Positions 50,690 through 60,053 are shown, counted from the first letter of the stretch. The stretch: DNA of 64,000 nt from Lutispora sp003527145 (GCA_029983695.1 JASBZB010000009.1:62001-126000), one strand, 5' to 3'. The notes: a model not told the origin generated them from the sequence alone. Numbers and translations are program-made.

Positions 50690-50872
50690 TTAGCTATTTT
50701 CAACTGAGGAATTTTTCCCGATTCGTGAATTCAGCAAGTTTTCACATTTTTGATTTGCAACCGTGCATGAAGTTTTGCATGCTGATTGACATGAATTCTG
50801 GCATTCTCCGCAGCCGCCGTTTATGGCCCTTTCACCATGAGTTGTTTTGCTTATAGTCTTTATGTATTTCAT
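50690..50872 (-). CDS. scfA: SCIFF ranthipeptide precursor (six cysteines in forty-five residues)
   Basis: 60-residue precursor of a thioether-crosslinked peptide (TIGR03973). Seen: MKYIKTISKTTHGERAINGG, then six cysteines in CGECQNSCQSACKTSCTVANQKC, matching the conserved SCIFF core. The family usually ends near 46 residues; this one has a 14-residue extension LLNSRIGKNSSVENS-type tail. The maturase gene (radical SAM, TIGR03974) that normally lies beside it is absent here. RBS AGGAGG before ATG 50872. The peptide's role is unknown; nearness to secretion genes is conserved. Confidence 0.92.
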   Translation of the reverse strand: MKYIKTISKTTHGERAINGGCGECQNSCQSACKTSCTVANQKCENLLNSRIGKNSSVENS

Positions 50873-50937
50873 ATTTGGTGCCTCCTAATAGTTTTTTCCC
50901 ATAAATTATAACACAATCCGCAATTTTATTAAAGTAT

Positions 50938-51348
50938 TTAAGACATATTTACACCGACAATTCCCCCGATAAAGCCTACCAGTGAAGCCATCAAGACTTT
51001 TGCAATAAAGTACTTATCAAAAGCAGGAATCTGGCCCCATATCATGCTTATGGGAATGATGATCAATACAAATATGATGCCTATTATTATACCATACAGC
51101 CATCCTTTGCTTTTGATTTTTTTGCTGCAGTACATAGCTGCTGCTACAATGCTTATCATGGTTATAACTTGTGTAATTATAGACATTGTGTTATCTGACA
51201 CGGGTGTAATTGATAATACCACAGCATATATTATTATGCATACTAATGAGATAATCAATGCAAGAAATATTGATTTTACCAATATCAATATTTTATTTTC
51301 ACTTTCTTTATCATACGATTTAATAGCTTTCTTTTTAAAGCGTTGCAT
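50938..51348 (-). CDS. TIGR04086 family four-helix membrane protein
   Basis: 136 residues, four transmembrane helices (about 25-45, 55-75, 84-103, 113-133), with a basic N-terminus (MQRFKKKAIKSYDKES) and no charged catalytic residues in the helices. It matches the TIGR04086 small membrane proteins that sit beside yajC and the SCIFF gene in Clostridia. Function unknown. RBS GGGGGTG before ATG. It lies after the yajC terminator, so it may share a promoter with scfA. Confidence 0.8.
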   Translation of the reverse strand: MQRFKKKAIKSYDKESENKILILVKSIFLALIISLVCIIIYAVVLSITPVSDNTMSIITQVITMISIVAAAMYCSKKIKSKGWLYGIIIGIIFVLIIIPISMIWGQIPAFDKYFIAKVLMASLVGFIGGIVGVNMS

Positions 51349-51417
51349 AGCCGCACCCCCAATAATATTTATTTTCAGTAAACATTATTCCATTTGAGGT
51401 GTTTTTATTCATAAATA

Positions 51418-51451
51418 AGAAAGTAACTTGAGGTATTTCAAGTTACTTTCT
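51418..51451 (-). terminator. Terminator of yajC
   Basis: Perfect 14-bp arms AGAAAGTAACTTGA/TCAAGTTACTTTCT with a 6-base loop, followed on the minus strand by TATTTATG; four bases after the yajC stop codon. Confidence 0.8.
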
Positions 51452-51454
51452 GTA

Positions 51455-51721
51455 TTAAGCTTCTACTTTTTTACCGATAGCCCATCTAGCAATCTTCAGC
51501 TTGGTCTTATCTGCTCCGACTTCTATGGTAACTGCATCGTCCTTAACATTAAGAACTTTACCATAGATGCCTCCGATAGTTAATATTTCATCTCCTTCTT
51601 TGATATTACTTCTCATCTCCTGGATTTGTTTATCCTTTTTTCTTTGAGGTCTGATGAGTAGAAGATAAAATATTCCCAAGATTGCAACATACATTAAAAT
51701 TGTTGAAACCCATGCTGGCAT
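51455..51721 (-). CDS. yajC: Preprotein translocase subunit YajC
   Basis: Small single-pass membrane protein (88 residues) of the SecDF-YajC complex. Seen: one helix at 5-24, LLLIRPQRKKDKQIQEMRSNIKEGDEILTIGGIYGKV, the YajC signature, then a beta segment. RBS GGAGGG before ATG 51721. Last gene of the queA-tgt run; followed by its own terminator. Confidence 0.95.
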   Translation of the reverse strand: MPAWVSTILMYVAILGIFYLLLIRPQRKKDKQIQEMRSNIKEGDEILTIGGIYGKVLNVKDDAVTIEVGADKTKLKIARWAIGKKVEA

Positions 51722-51780
51722 TATGCATCCCTCCTCCGCATTGTATATTCAATAAAAATGTGAAAAATCCTTCTTTTCAT

Positions 51781-52899
51781 TTATTTTTTGTAGCCATAAC
51801 TTTCAAAAAATTCTTCTCTAAAGCTTAAAAGCCTATCTTCATTTATGGCACTTCTGATATCCTTCATTAGATTCTGTAAAAATCTAAGATTATGTATGGT
51901 CGTCAAACGACCTCCTAATATCTCCCCAGCTTTGATCAAATGCCTTATATAAGCCCTTGAAAAATTCCTGCAAGTGTAGCAATCGCATTTTTCATCCAGT
52001 GGCTTTGAATCCCTGGAGTACTCAGCATTTCTAACAACAAGCTTTCCTTCCGAAGTCATAACGGTGCCATTCCTAGCTATTCTGGTCGGCAGCACACAAT
52101 CAAACATGTCAATGCCCCTTATCGCACCATCTATCAAGGAGTCAGGGCTTCCTACGCCCATAAGATACCTTGGCTTATCTTTTGGCAATACCGGAACCGT
52201 ATACTCCAATACTTCATTCATTTCTTCTTTAGGTTCGCCTACACTTAACCCTCCGATTGCATATCCCGGGAGATCAACATCAATGGTCATTTTGGCGCTT
52301 TCTATTCTTAGATCCTTAAAGATGCCGCCTTGTACAATTCCAAACAAGGCTTGTGTACCGGTTTTAGTATGTGCTTTTTCACATCGCTTCAGCCACCTAA
52401 CAGTTCTTTCCATGGATTTTTTCGCATAGTCTTTATCGCAGGGATATGGCATACATTCATCAAATGCCATGATGATATCGGCTCCAAGTGACTCTTCGAT
52501 TTCCATTACATATTCAGGCGAAAAAAAATGCTTTGAACCATCCAAATGAGATTTGAACTCGACACCCTCTTCGCTTATTTTTCGCAGCTCATTCAAGCTG
52601 AATACCTGAAAGCCTCCGCTATCTGTTAATATAGGTCTATCCCAATTCATAAAGCCATGAAGGCCTCCGAAATCCTCTATAAGCTTGTGCCCAGGTCTAA
52701 TATATAAATGATATGTATTGCCAAGTATAATTTGGGCTCCAATGTCTTTTAATTCATCCGGACTCATAGCTTTAACGGTAGCTTGAGTACCGACAGGCAT
52801 AAATGCTGGTGTATCAATAACACCATGGAGTGTATGAACTCTTCCCAGTCTGGCATATGTATCCTTGCTTTCTTTTATTAGCTCGTATTTTACTGCCAC
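51781..52899 (-). CDS. tgt: tRNA-guanine transglycosylase
   Basis: Exchanges guanine 34 of tRNA with GUN anticodons for the queuosine precursor preQ1. 372 residues. Seen: MPVGTQATVKAMSPDEL, GNTYHLYIRPG, the nucleophile and base site in DSGGFQVFSL, GGLSVGEP, and zinc ligands CDCYTC with the later His in RAYIRHL. Together with queA it provides the last steps of queuosine synthesis. Separated from queA by a PsiE-like gene. Confidence 0.97.
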   Translation of the reverse strand: MAVKYELIKESKDTYARLGRVHTLHGVIDTPAFMPVGTQATVKAMSPDELKDIGAQIILGNTYHLYIRPGHKLIEDFGGLHGFMNWDRPILTDSGGFQVFSLNELRKISEEGVEFKSHLDGSKHFFSPEYVMEIEESLGADIIMAFDECMPYPCDKDYAKKSMERTVRWLKRCEKAHTKTGTQALFGIVQGGIFKDLRIESAKMTIDVDLPGYAIGGLSVGEPKEEMNEVLEYTVPVLPKDKPRYLMGVGSPDSLIDGAIRGIDMFDCVLPTRIARNGTVMTSEGKLVVRNAEYSRDSKPLDEKCDCYTCRNFSRAYIRHLIKAGEILGGRLTTIHNLRFLQNLMKDIRSAINEDRLLSFREEFFESYGYKK

Positions 52900-52914
52900 T
52901 AATTATTTCCCTCG

Positions 52915-53559
52915 CTATTCATCTATATTATCAATGAGTACTTTTTCTATTAACCCGTCTTTTATTGAAAGCACCTTGAGTTTTGCATTTCCTACTCTGT
53001 AATCTATCCCCTCATATACAGGTCTATGAGTATCTTCTGCCATCTTTGTTATTACTCCACCTATAGTATTGCCTAAATTTTCAGGTATATTTAAACCGGT
53101 AATGGTATTCGCATCATATACAGATATGGCAGCAGAAAAAACATGCCCATTTCCTTCTATTTTTATTTCCTTTGTAAAGAGATATTTTCTAATAGCAAAA
53201 ACTATCGCTATAGCGACAACACCTAACGCAATGTCAAGGGTCGTATCGCTATAAATAAGCATCTTTCTCGCGATAGCATAGAGTACAACCTCAAGAACAC
53301 TGGAAGTAGAATGGGACATGAGCATTATTACAAGTTCCACACCCACTACTAGCAGCAATATATGCCCTAAAAACTTCTGAAACACCAAATATGTATCGAT
53401 TGGATTTGTTTTAAAAATGATATATATATACTTTGCTAAATCAACCGCACTAACAATAATTGCAGCAATAATAAATAAGGCCAATATAATTTCAAGATAA
53501 TATGTATATTTAATAAGCTTATTCTTAAAAAACCCCAGGTTTTTACTCACGTAATACAT
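52915..53559 (-). CDS. PsiE-like membrane protein with C-terminal TrkA-C/CorC-like domain
   Basis: 214 residues: four transmembrane helices in the N-terminal two thirds (about 20-46, 60-85, 88-108, 110-130) resembling the PsiE family, then a soluble domain GHVFSAAISVYDANTITGLNIPENLGNTIGGVITKM of transporter-associated type. Function unknown. A better-spaced GTG at 53550 may be the true start, since GGGGG abuts the ATG. It lies between queA and tgt, whose usual neighbours are each other, so it may be a local addition; the operon is otherwise compact. Confidence 0.75.
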   Translation of the reverse strand: MYYVSKNLGFFKNKLIKYTYYLEIILALFIIAAIIVSAVDLAKYIYIIFKTNPIDTYLVFQKFLGHILLLVVGVELVIMLMSHSTSSVLEVVLYAIARKMLIYSDTTLDIALGVVAIAIVFAIRKYLFTKEIKIEGNGHVFSAAISVYDANTITGLNIPENLGNTIGGVITKMAEDTHRPVYEGIDYRVGNAKLKVLSIKDGLIEKVLIDNIDE

Positions 53560-53571
53560 TCCCCCTAAAAA

Positions 53572-54597
53572 TTATATTATTAACATCGCATCTCCAAAGC
53601 TAAAAAATCTATACTCTAGATTTACTGCTTCTTTATATGCATTCATTATTTTATCTTTCCCTGCCAACGCGCTTACAAGCATCATAAGTGTTGATTCAGG
53701 AAGGTGAAAGTTGGTTATTAATGCATCAGTACATTTAAATTTATAACCCGGATAGATAAAAATATCTGTCCAACCTTTTTTTTCACTTATAATGCCATCA
53801 GCATCGGCTGCGGACTCTATTGTCCTAGTCGATGTCGTTCCAACACAGATTATTCTTTTCCCTTTCTCTTTTGAAGAATTGATCATATCAGCACTCTCAC
53901 GGCTTATATCATAGTATTCCGAATGCATTTTGTGTTCTTCTATGTTAGTTACTTTAACAGGTCTGAATGTGCCTAATCCAACATGAAGTGTTATATAAGC
54001 TAATTTCACCCCCTTTTTTTCGATTTCCTCCAGCAAGTCATCTGTAAAATGCAATCCCGCGGTAGGGGCCGCAGCGGATCCTTCATGTTTTGAATAAACT
54101 GTCTGATATCGCTCTTTATCTTTCAGCTCTTTCTTAATATACGGAGGCAAAGGCATATTGCCTAATCTATCCAGTATATTTTCAAACACACCTTCATAGC
54201 TAAATTTTACAAGCCGGTTGCCGCCTTCGACTATTTCCATAACCTCGGCAACCAATTCACCTCCTCCGAATATAAATCTGGATCCCGGTTTTGCCTTTTT
54301 CCCTGGTCTGAGCATTACTTCCCAAATATCATTGGGTTTTCTGGTCAGCAGCAAGAACTCTATACTGCTCTGTGTTCCTTCTTTTATGCCGTACAGCCTG
54401 GCAGGGATCACTTTTGTATTATTAAGCACCAGGCAATCTCCCGGGTTTAAATAATTCAAAATATCTCTAAAGGTTTTGTGCTCTATATTGCCGGTTTCCT
54501 TGTGTAATACCAACAGTCTTGACATATCTCTAGGATAAATAGGATCCTGAGCTATCAACTCCTGGGGCAAATCATAATAAAAGTCCGATGTATTCAT
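53572..54597 (-). CDS. queA: S-adenosylmethionine:tRNA ribosyltransferase-isomerase
   Basis: Converts preQ1-tRNA to epoxyqueuosine-tRNA using the ribosyl part of SAM. 341 residues. Seen: TSDFYYDLPQELIAQDPIYPRDMSRLLVL, FLLLTRKPNDIWEVMLRPGKKA, SAAAPTAGLHFTDDLL, ITLHVGLGTFRPVKV and NFHLPESTLMMLVSALAG. It starts ten bases after the SpoIID-like gene and heads queA-psiE-like-tgt-yajC. RBS GGGAG. Confidence 0.97.
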   Translation of the reverse strand: MNTSDFYYDLPQELIAQDPIYPRDMSRLLVLHKETGNIEHKTFRDILNYLNPGDCLVLNNTKVIPARLYGIKEGTQSSIEFLLLTRKPNDIWEVMLRPGKKAKPGSRFIFGGGELVAEVMEIVEGGNRLVKFSYEGVFENILDRLGNMPLPPYIKKELKDKERYQTVYSKHEGSAAAPTAGLHFTDDLLEEIEKKGVKLAYITLHVGLGTFRPVKVTNIEEHKMHSEYYDISRESADMINSSKEKGKRIICVGTTSTRTIESAADADGIISEKKGWTDIFIYPGYKFKCTDALITNFHLPESTLMMLVSALAGKDKIMNAYKEAVNLEYRFFSFGDAMLII

Positions 54598-54607
54598 GCT
54601 ATTCTCC

Positions 54608-56257
54608 CTACTTCACTTTTGTTCCAGTATAATAATGCTCTAATATTTCTATAAAGCTGTATCCGCTGTCAGCCATACCCTTTGCACCGTACTGGCTCAT
54701 ACCTACTCCATGGCCCCAGCCCTTGCCGTTTAAAATATAGGTTTGCGGCATTATATTATATTGTTGAACATCAAACAATCCTTTTATACTAATTTTTTTA
54801 CTTGACGGTTCTATAGTGGCCTGTCCAGACGCAGATATTATATGCAATCCCTGTGGTCTTTTTACTCTTATGCTATTACTATTTGTATCATAAATATTCA
54901 CATCGGAATCTGTCTTGATTTCATACCATATACTTTTTATATTTGATGTGCCAAAAATAGTCCTAATTTTCTCTTTCTCCAATATAACAGCACTTTTTGA
55001 GCCGATAATTTCAACCTTTTTTGCTCTTCCAAACTCACTTGTTTCAATAATATTTACGTCAATTATATCTCCGATATCCATATTATTTTCTACCAATTTC
55101 TGCTGCATTGCTTTTCTGTCCAATGCATGGGTCCATGAGTCATTGGGGCTCCCAATGGAAAATGGATCGTCAACACCTCTTAAATAGGGTATTTCTTCGC
55201 TCCATATATTTTCTGAGCTCTCAGTATGGCCTCCGCTGCTCGAATGATAGAAAGTAGTTGCCACTTCATCACCGTAAAACACCAATTTATTCTTCGTTTG
55301 AGCTACTGCTCTATTTGTGCTTTCATGCTCTTTACTGTAACCCTTATAAGCCTGGCAATGGGTGGTGCTGCATAAATCATAACCATCTTTGTTATGTTTC
55401 CCTAAATTGATAACAGCATAATTTCTGGCTGCAACCGCTTGAGCTTTTAATGCCTCAATAGGCCAGGCAGGATTTGCTTCGCTTCCTACTACGCTATACA
55501 AGTATTCATCAAAGGCAACATCATTAATAGCGAAGATGCTGCCGTCATCTTGGGTTTTTAGCAATATATTTCCTCTATATTTAACTCCATTGATCTCTAA
55601 CGGATTTGTATTCTTCATACTTTCTGAAGATTTTATCTCTACCTGCTGGGTCTTATATATGAGCATCACATCATTATTATTCACATCTGCTATTTGTATT
55701 CTTCTTTGATCAGGCTCCACCGGTTTATATGTGTAAGAATTGTTTTCGTCTTTATAAATATTTATTTGATCCACGCATTGTTTCTCGTCCAAAAATAAAC
55801 CAGTCCATACACTCCATACTCCATCGTAAGCCAAAAATGAATTCGGCAGCTTTGTCTTTATATTTTTCAATAATTTTTCTGCAGTATCATAATCAGCGAA
55901 AGCTTCGCCAATTTGTATATGATAAGGCCCAATAATGTCTCCCTGGTATTTGACCGCCTTTATATATTGAATTTTTTTTATTTCTCTATCAATGATATTG
56001 TAATAGCCATCTGTTCTGAAAGACAGCTTTAAAGGCTTTGAAACATTTAATAAAGCAGATCTGTCTTCACCATTCAAAGAGTTAACAACAGCAGGAGAAT
56101 TGCAGCTTATGACCATCTCACTGCTTGCAGAATTATAATTCAAGCCTACTTTAACCCTTTCGGGAATAATGGGTGATGCATTTACCGGTGATATAAACGT
56201 TAATGTTAAAACTAAAGCTATATAAACTATGTATAAACTCTTATAATGTCTCTGCAT
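54608..56257 (-). CDS. SpoIID/LytB-domain protein with SPOR domain
   Basis: 549 residues. Signal peptide (1-27), a beta-rich part, a SPOR-like peptidoglycan-binding domain near 105-170 (YHIQIGEAFADYDTAEKLLKNI), and the SpoIID domain from about 235: GNILLKTQDDGSIFAINDVAFDEYLYSVVGSEANPAWPIEALKAQAVAARNYAV, HCQAYKGY, YHSSSGG, and GWGHGVGMSQYGAKGMADSGYSFIEILEHYY at the end. SpoIID cleaves peptidoglycan during engulfment; this longer, SPOR-bearing form is likely another spore or wall lytic protein. The 126-bp gap upstream to ruvB shows no other feature. Confidence 0.9.
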   Translation of the reverse strand: MQRHYKSLYIVYIALVLTLTFISPVNASPIIPERVKVGLNYNSASSEMVISCNSPAVVNSLNGEDRSALLNVSKPLKLSFRTDGYYNIIDREIKKIQYIKAVKYQGDIIGPYHIQIGEAFADYDTAEKLLKNIKTKLPNSFLAYDGVWSVWTGLFLDEKQCVDQINIYKDENNSYTYKPVEPDQRRIQIADVNNNDVMLIYKTQQVEIKSSESMKNTNPLEINGVKYRGNILLKTQDDGSIFAINDVAFDEYLYSVVGSEANPAWPIEALKAQAVAARNYAVINLGKHNKDGYDLCSTTHCQAYKGYSKEHESTNRAVAQTKNKLVFYGDEVATTFYHSSSGGHTESSENIWSEEIPYLRGVDDPFSIGSPNDSWTHALDRKAMQQKLVENNMDIGDIIDVNIIETSEFGRAKKVEIIGSKSAVILEKEKIRTIFGTSNIKSIWYEIKTDSDVNIYDTNSNSIRVKRPQGLHIISASGQATIEPSSKKISIKGLFDVQQYNIMPQTYILNGKGWGHGVGMSQYGAKGMADSGYSFIEILEHYYTGTKVK

Positions 56258-56383
56258 ATTATATACCTTCCTAAATTTTTTACTTAATTATAGTTCTACA
56301 AAAGCTAAACATATCCTTCAAAAATTTTAATAACCCATATCAATTTTTTTGTTTTCGGTTATGGCTTTATAGCCTAAGATTTT

Positions 56384-57376
56384 TTACTCTGCAATATTAA
56401 AATGCTTATATACTAAATGAGTTACCATTCTGCCTCTGGGTGTCCTATTAAGGAAACCGATTTGCAGCAAATATGGCTCGTAAACATCCTCAATAGTATT
56501 TGACTCCTCACCTATAGAAGCCGCTAAAGTATCTAACCCTACCGGACCTCCGCCAAATTTATTAATTATGGTAAGAAGCATCTTGCGATCAATATTGTCT
56601 AAACCTATATGATCGACTTCAAGAAGCTTGAGTGCCTCATCCGCTACATCTCTTGTTATTCTGCCGTCAGCTTTTACCTGAGCAAAGTCCCTCACACGCC
56701 TTAGCAGCCTGTTTGCTATTCTTGGTGTACCTCTCGATCTTCTTGCAATTTCTTCCGCTCCATCCTCTTCAATGTGTATCCTAAGAAGATTCGCCGATCT
56801 ATATACGATTTCATATAATTCTTTATTATTATAATAATCAAGCCTGCATATAACCCCAAATCTGTCTCTCAGCGGAGCAGAAAGCATGCCAGCCCTGGTT
56901 GTAGCCCCTATCAAAGTAAAGCTGGGTATATCAAGTCTTATGGACCTTGCACTGGGACCTTTGCCGATTATAATATCGATAGCATAATCCTCCATTGCAG
57001 GATATAATATTTCCTCCACACTTCTGTTTAACCTGTGAATTTCATCAATAAAAAGCACATCGTTATTGTTGAGATTGGTCAATATGGCTGCCAAATCCCC
57101 AGGCTTTTCTATGGCAGGTCCAGAAGTAACCCGAATATTGGAGCCCAATTCATTAGCTATGATATTGGCCAGAGTAGTCTTTCCTAGCCCTGGCGGGCCA
57201 TACAGCAGAACATGATCTAAGGATTCATTCCGTTTTCTTGCCGCTTCAATAAAAATACTCATCTTTTCTTTAACTGCTGTCTGTCCTATGTATTCATCCA
57301 AAAATTTAGGTCTCAGATTCATTTCATTTTCATTATCTTCATTCATTATATTAGCAGTTATTAATCTTTCTTCCAT
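56384..57376 (-). CDS. ruvB: Holliday junction branch migration ATPase RuvB
   Basis: AAA+ motor driving branch migration with RuvA. 330 residues. Seen: LRPKFLDEYIGQTAVKEKM, Walker A GPPGLGKTT (60-68), FIDEIHRL, GATTRAGMLSAPLRDRFGV, and the winged-helix end with GGGPVGLDTLA and GFLNRTPRGRMVT. Starts twelve bases after ruvA. Part of the ruvC-ruvA-ruvB operon. Confidence 0.97.
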   Translation of the reverse strand: MEERLITANIMNEDNENEMNLRPKFLDEYIGQTAVKEKMSIFIEAARKRNESLDHVLLYGPPGLGKTTLANIIANELGSNIRVTSGPAIEKPGDLAAILTNLNNNDVLFIDEIHRLNRSVEEILYPAMEDYAIDIIIGKGPSARSIRLDIPSFTLIGATTRAGMLSAPLRDRFGVICRLDYYNNKELYEIVYRSANLLRIHIEEDGAEEIARRSRGTPRIANRLLRRVRDFAQVKADGRITRDVADEALKLLEVDHIGLDNIDRKMLLTIINKFGGGPVGLDTLAASIGEESNTIEDVYEPYLLQIGFLNRTPRGRMVTHLVYKHFNIAE

Positions 57377-57388
57377 CTTTACCCCCGT

Positions 57389-57973
57389 TTAAACTCTTGA
57401 GAGTTGTTTTAATGCCTCTTTGATCAGATTATCTATAGGCTTTTCCTTGTCCTCTATTTTGGAGAATGCCAATGATGCCTCATTATAGCTGTAGCCTAAG
57501 GACATCAATGCATCTATTACCTCCGGCATATTATTACCCTTCTCATCATTTACATTCATTAGAATTTCTGAATCAATATTTATTTTATCCCTGAGCTCCA
57601 GCAATATCCTCTCTGCAGTCTTCTTGCCAATGCCCGGAGCTTGAGTCAGAGCTTTAATATTTTGAGTGCCTAAGGCTAAAACCAACTCATTAGGCTTTAG
57701 GCAGGACAATAATGATAGCGCAGCCTTAGGTCCTATTCCCGATACAGATATAAGAAGCTTGAATATATCCAGTTCATTTCTGCTGGAAAAACCGTATAGT
57801 ATCAAATCATCTTCTTTGACATGCATATGGGTATATACTTTTGTTTTATTTGCTACTCTTAAATCCGAAATAGTATTGGCAGAAGAAAATATTTTATATC
57901 CTATACCGCCAATATCAATTACCACATGATCTTCTTTTGTCTCTGCTATAATACCGTTTAAATAATCAAACAT
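57389..57973 (-). CDS. ruvA: Holliday junction-binding protein RuvA
   Basis: Tetrameric junction-binding protein (194 residues). Seen: N-terminal OB fold MFDYLNGIIAETKEDHVVIDIGGIGYKI, two helix-hairpin-helix motifs (VSGIGPKAALSLL and APGIGKKTAERILLELRDKI), and the C-terminal RuvB-contact domain with ALMSLGYSYNEA. Overlap-free spacing of 12 bases on both sides. RBS AGGAGC region before ATG 57973. Confidence 0.96.
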   Translation of the reverse strand: MFDYLNGIIAETKEDHVVIDIGGIGYKIFSSANTISDLRVANKTKVYTHMHVKEDDLILYGFSSRNELDIFKLLISVSGIGPKAALSLLSCLKPNELVLALGTQNIKALTQAPGIGKKTAERILLELRDKINIDSEILMNVNDEKGNNMPEVIDALMSLGYSYNEASLAFSKIEDKEKPIDNLIKEALKQLSRV

Positions 57974-57985
57974 TTTTTTGCTCCT

Positions 57986-58477
57986 TTATAACTTAAATAA
58001 ACTAGAAAACCTTGAGGAATTGCCGTGACATATTGCTACAGCAAGTGCATCGGCTACATCATCAGGTTTTGGCGTTTCATTCAAACGCAAAAGCATTTTA
58101 ACCATTTGCTGTATTTGTTTCTTATCAGCTCTTCCATAACCTACTATTGCTTGTTTTACCTGCAAAGGGGTGTATTCAAAAATTGGTATGCCCAAAATAG
58201 AGGCGGCCAATATAGCTATCCCCCTGGCATGTCCTACTGTAAGAGCAGTCTTTATGTTCTTGTTAAAAAACAATTCTTCTATAGCATAGGCATCAGGTTT
58301 ATATTTATTTAACAGTAAGCTCAATCCGTTATATAGACAAGTAAGGCGATCAGGCATTGGTACATAGGATTCTGTGGTCAAAGCTCCGTAATCTATTATT
58401 TTATATTTATTGCCTTCCAGGTCCAGTATTCCATAACCTAATATCGCTATTCCAGGGTCAATGCCCATAATTATCAA
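57986..58477 (-). CDS. ruvC: Holliday junction endonuclease RuvC
   Basis: Resolves Holliday junctions by symmetric cleavage, RNase H fold. Seen: catalytic Asp in MGIDPGIAILGYG, AIEELFFNKNIKTALTVGHARGI with the Glu, YTPLQVKQAIVGYGRADKKQIQQMV, and the last acidic pair in KPDDVADALAVAICH. About 163 residues from TTG 58477, the family length; the longer frame to 58594 adds a non-homologous stretch. The ribosome binding site is weak, so ATG 58468 remains possible. Confidence 0.94.
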   Translation of the reverse strand: MIIMGIDPGIAILGYGILDLEGNKYKIIDYGALTTESYVPMPDRLTCLYNGLSLLLNKYKPDAYAIEELFFNKNIKTALTVGHARGIAILAASILGIPIFEYTPLQVKQAIVGYGRADKKQIQQMVKMLLRLNETPKPDDVADALAVAICHGNSSRFSSLFKL

Positions 58478-58611
58478 GCAAAACACATCCAATCCAAACA
58501 TATATTCGTTATGAATACTATAACCTTTTTCTGAAAAAAAATAAAGCAGGAAAATCACTGCCCCATTTTTATAAAGCATACAAGCTGTAAGCAAATTAAC
58601 TTTGGCTACTA

Positions 58612-59244
58612 TTAATTGCTAAATCCTTCCAATTTCTGTTCCATGTCATCCTCGGTATCTGCAACTATACCGCTTTGCAGCATTATCTGGTCTTCAGGCG
58701 TTAGTGTATCAATAATAATATCTGTCTTTTCTTTCAATATTTTTTCACCATTATCATTGTAGACATAAATAGCTATATATTCACCTTCTATGCCAATAAT
58801 GAAATGCCTGGGACAATAAGTCTCAATATCCTTGGTCAGAGTGATAAAATCTTCATCTATACCTGCCAGGCTCCAGCCGGTATTATTCTTCATAAATTCT
58901 TCTTCGCTCAATCCTGTAAATGCAGGTGGCAAATTTATTGTTTTCTCAATTTTATGACCACATATCGTAAATGATGTAACATAATTGATTTTATGATGCT
59001 CATTCAGTACAAAATCTTCTTCAATTGCAATCTCGTTTGCATTTATGACATTATCAACATCAACCTTAGTAAAGTTTTTTAAACTTTCTGGAACTTTCAA
59101 GTTTTCATTGATTTTATTAAAGCTATTTGCTTCATTTTCTGTGCCCATGTTTATATAGTAGCTTATGGAAAAAGCAATAAAAAGCATTAGTCCCATTATA
59201 AATACGATAAACTTTTTCTTCCCTTTTCTTTTATCTTCAAACAT
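58612..59244 (-). CDS. BofC-like C-terminal domain protein
   Basis: 210 residues: a basic start, one transmembrane helix (about 12-30), an acidic linker, then an extracytoplasmic domain with repeated beta motifs. CPRHFIIGIEGEYIAIYVYNDNGEKILKEK resembles the BofC C-terminal domain. In Bacillus, BofC is secreted from the forespore and modulates the sigma-K checkpoint, and bofC lies beside ruvA as here. The match is partial, so this is a family-level call. ATG 59244 has GGAGG eight bases upstream. Confidence 0.7.
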   Translation of the reverse strand: MFEDKRKGKKKFIVFIMGLMLFIAFSISYYINMGTENEANSFNKINENLKVPESLKNFTKVDVDNVINANEIAIEEDFVLNEHHKINYVTSFTICGHKIEKTINLPPAFTGLSEEEFMKNNTGWSLAGIDEDFITLTKDIETYCPRHFIIGIEGEYIAIYVYNDNGEKILKEKTDIIIDTLTPEDQIMLQSGIVADTEDDMEQKLEGFSN

Positions 59245-59318
59245 AAGTATAACCTCCATACTATTATGGAGGTTATTATTGCCATAATTTTATATTTTAT
59301 ACATTAAAAAGCTATTAT

Positions 59319-60053
59319 CTACTCCTCATCAGGCAGCTCAGCATTATGGTAAACGTCCTGCACGTCGTCGTTGTCGTCGAACATGTCAAGCATCTTGTTA
59401 ATCTTTTTAGCATCTTCTGCATCAGTAACAGATACAATATTCTGAGGGATCATAGTCACTTCTGCAGATACCATAGGTACCCCTTCCTTTTCGAGCTGCA
59501 GCCTTACATCGGAAAAGGCTGCAGGATCAGTTATTATCTCATAGGAATCTTCTTCTGCCGAAAAATCCTCTGCGCCGGCTTCTAATGCTTTCATCATCAG
59601 TTCTTCTTCATCAATACTATCTGACCTCTCTACAATTATAAGGCCTTTTTTATCGAACATCCAGCCTACACAACCGGCATTTCCCATACTGCCTCCATTT
59701 TTATCAAATATATGCCTTACATCGCCTGCGGTTCTATTTCTATTTTCTGTTAGAGTATTTACAATTACAGCTACTCCTCCAGAGGCATAGCCTTCATAAA
59801 TTATCTCTTCATAGTTCACATCGCCTAATTCACCCGAGCCGCGTTTTATTGCCCTATTTATTGTATCATTGGGCATATTACAACTTTTTGCTTTTGCTAT
59901 AACATCACGCAGTTTACCATTACTATCAGGATCAGCCCCGGCTTTCGCCGCTATAGATATTTCCTTTCCCAGTTTGGTAAATATTTTTCCTCTCGCTGCA
60001 TCTGCTTTACCTTTTTTATGCTTAATATTCGCCCATTTTGAATGACCTGACAT
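59319..60053 (-). CDS. yebC: YebC/PmpR family translation or transcription factor
   Basis: 244 residues. Seen: MSGHSKWANIKHKKGKADAARGKIFTKLGKEI, the YebC signature, NAGCVGWMFDKKGLI, and PQNIVSVTDAEDAKKINKMLDMFDDNDDVQDVYHN. Members were described as transcription regulators and more recently as factors relieving ribosome stalling on proline stretches. Often beside ruvC, as here. RBS GAGGAGG before ATG 60053. Confidence 0.95.
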   Translation of the reverse strand: MSGHSKWANIKHKKGKADAARGKIFTKLGKEISIAAKAGADPDSNGKLRDVIAKAKSCNMPNDTINRAIKRGSGELGDVNYEEIIYEGYASGGVAVIVNTLTENRNRTAGDVRHIFDKNGGSMGNAGCVGWMFDKKGLIIVERSDSIDEEELMMKALEAGAEDFSAEEDSYEIITDPAAFSDVRLQLEKEGVPMVSAEVTMIPQNIVSVTDAEDAKKINKMLDMFDDNDDVQDVYHNAELPDEE

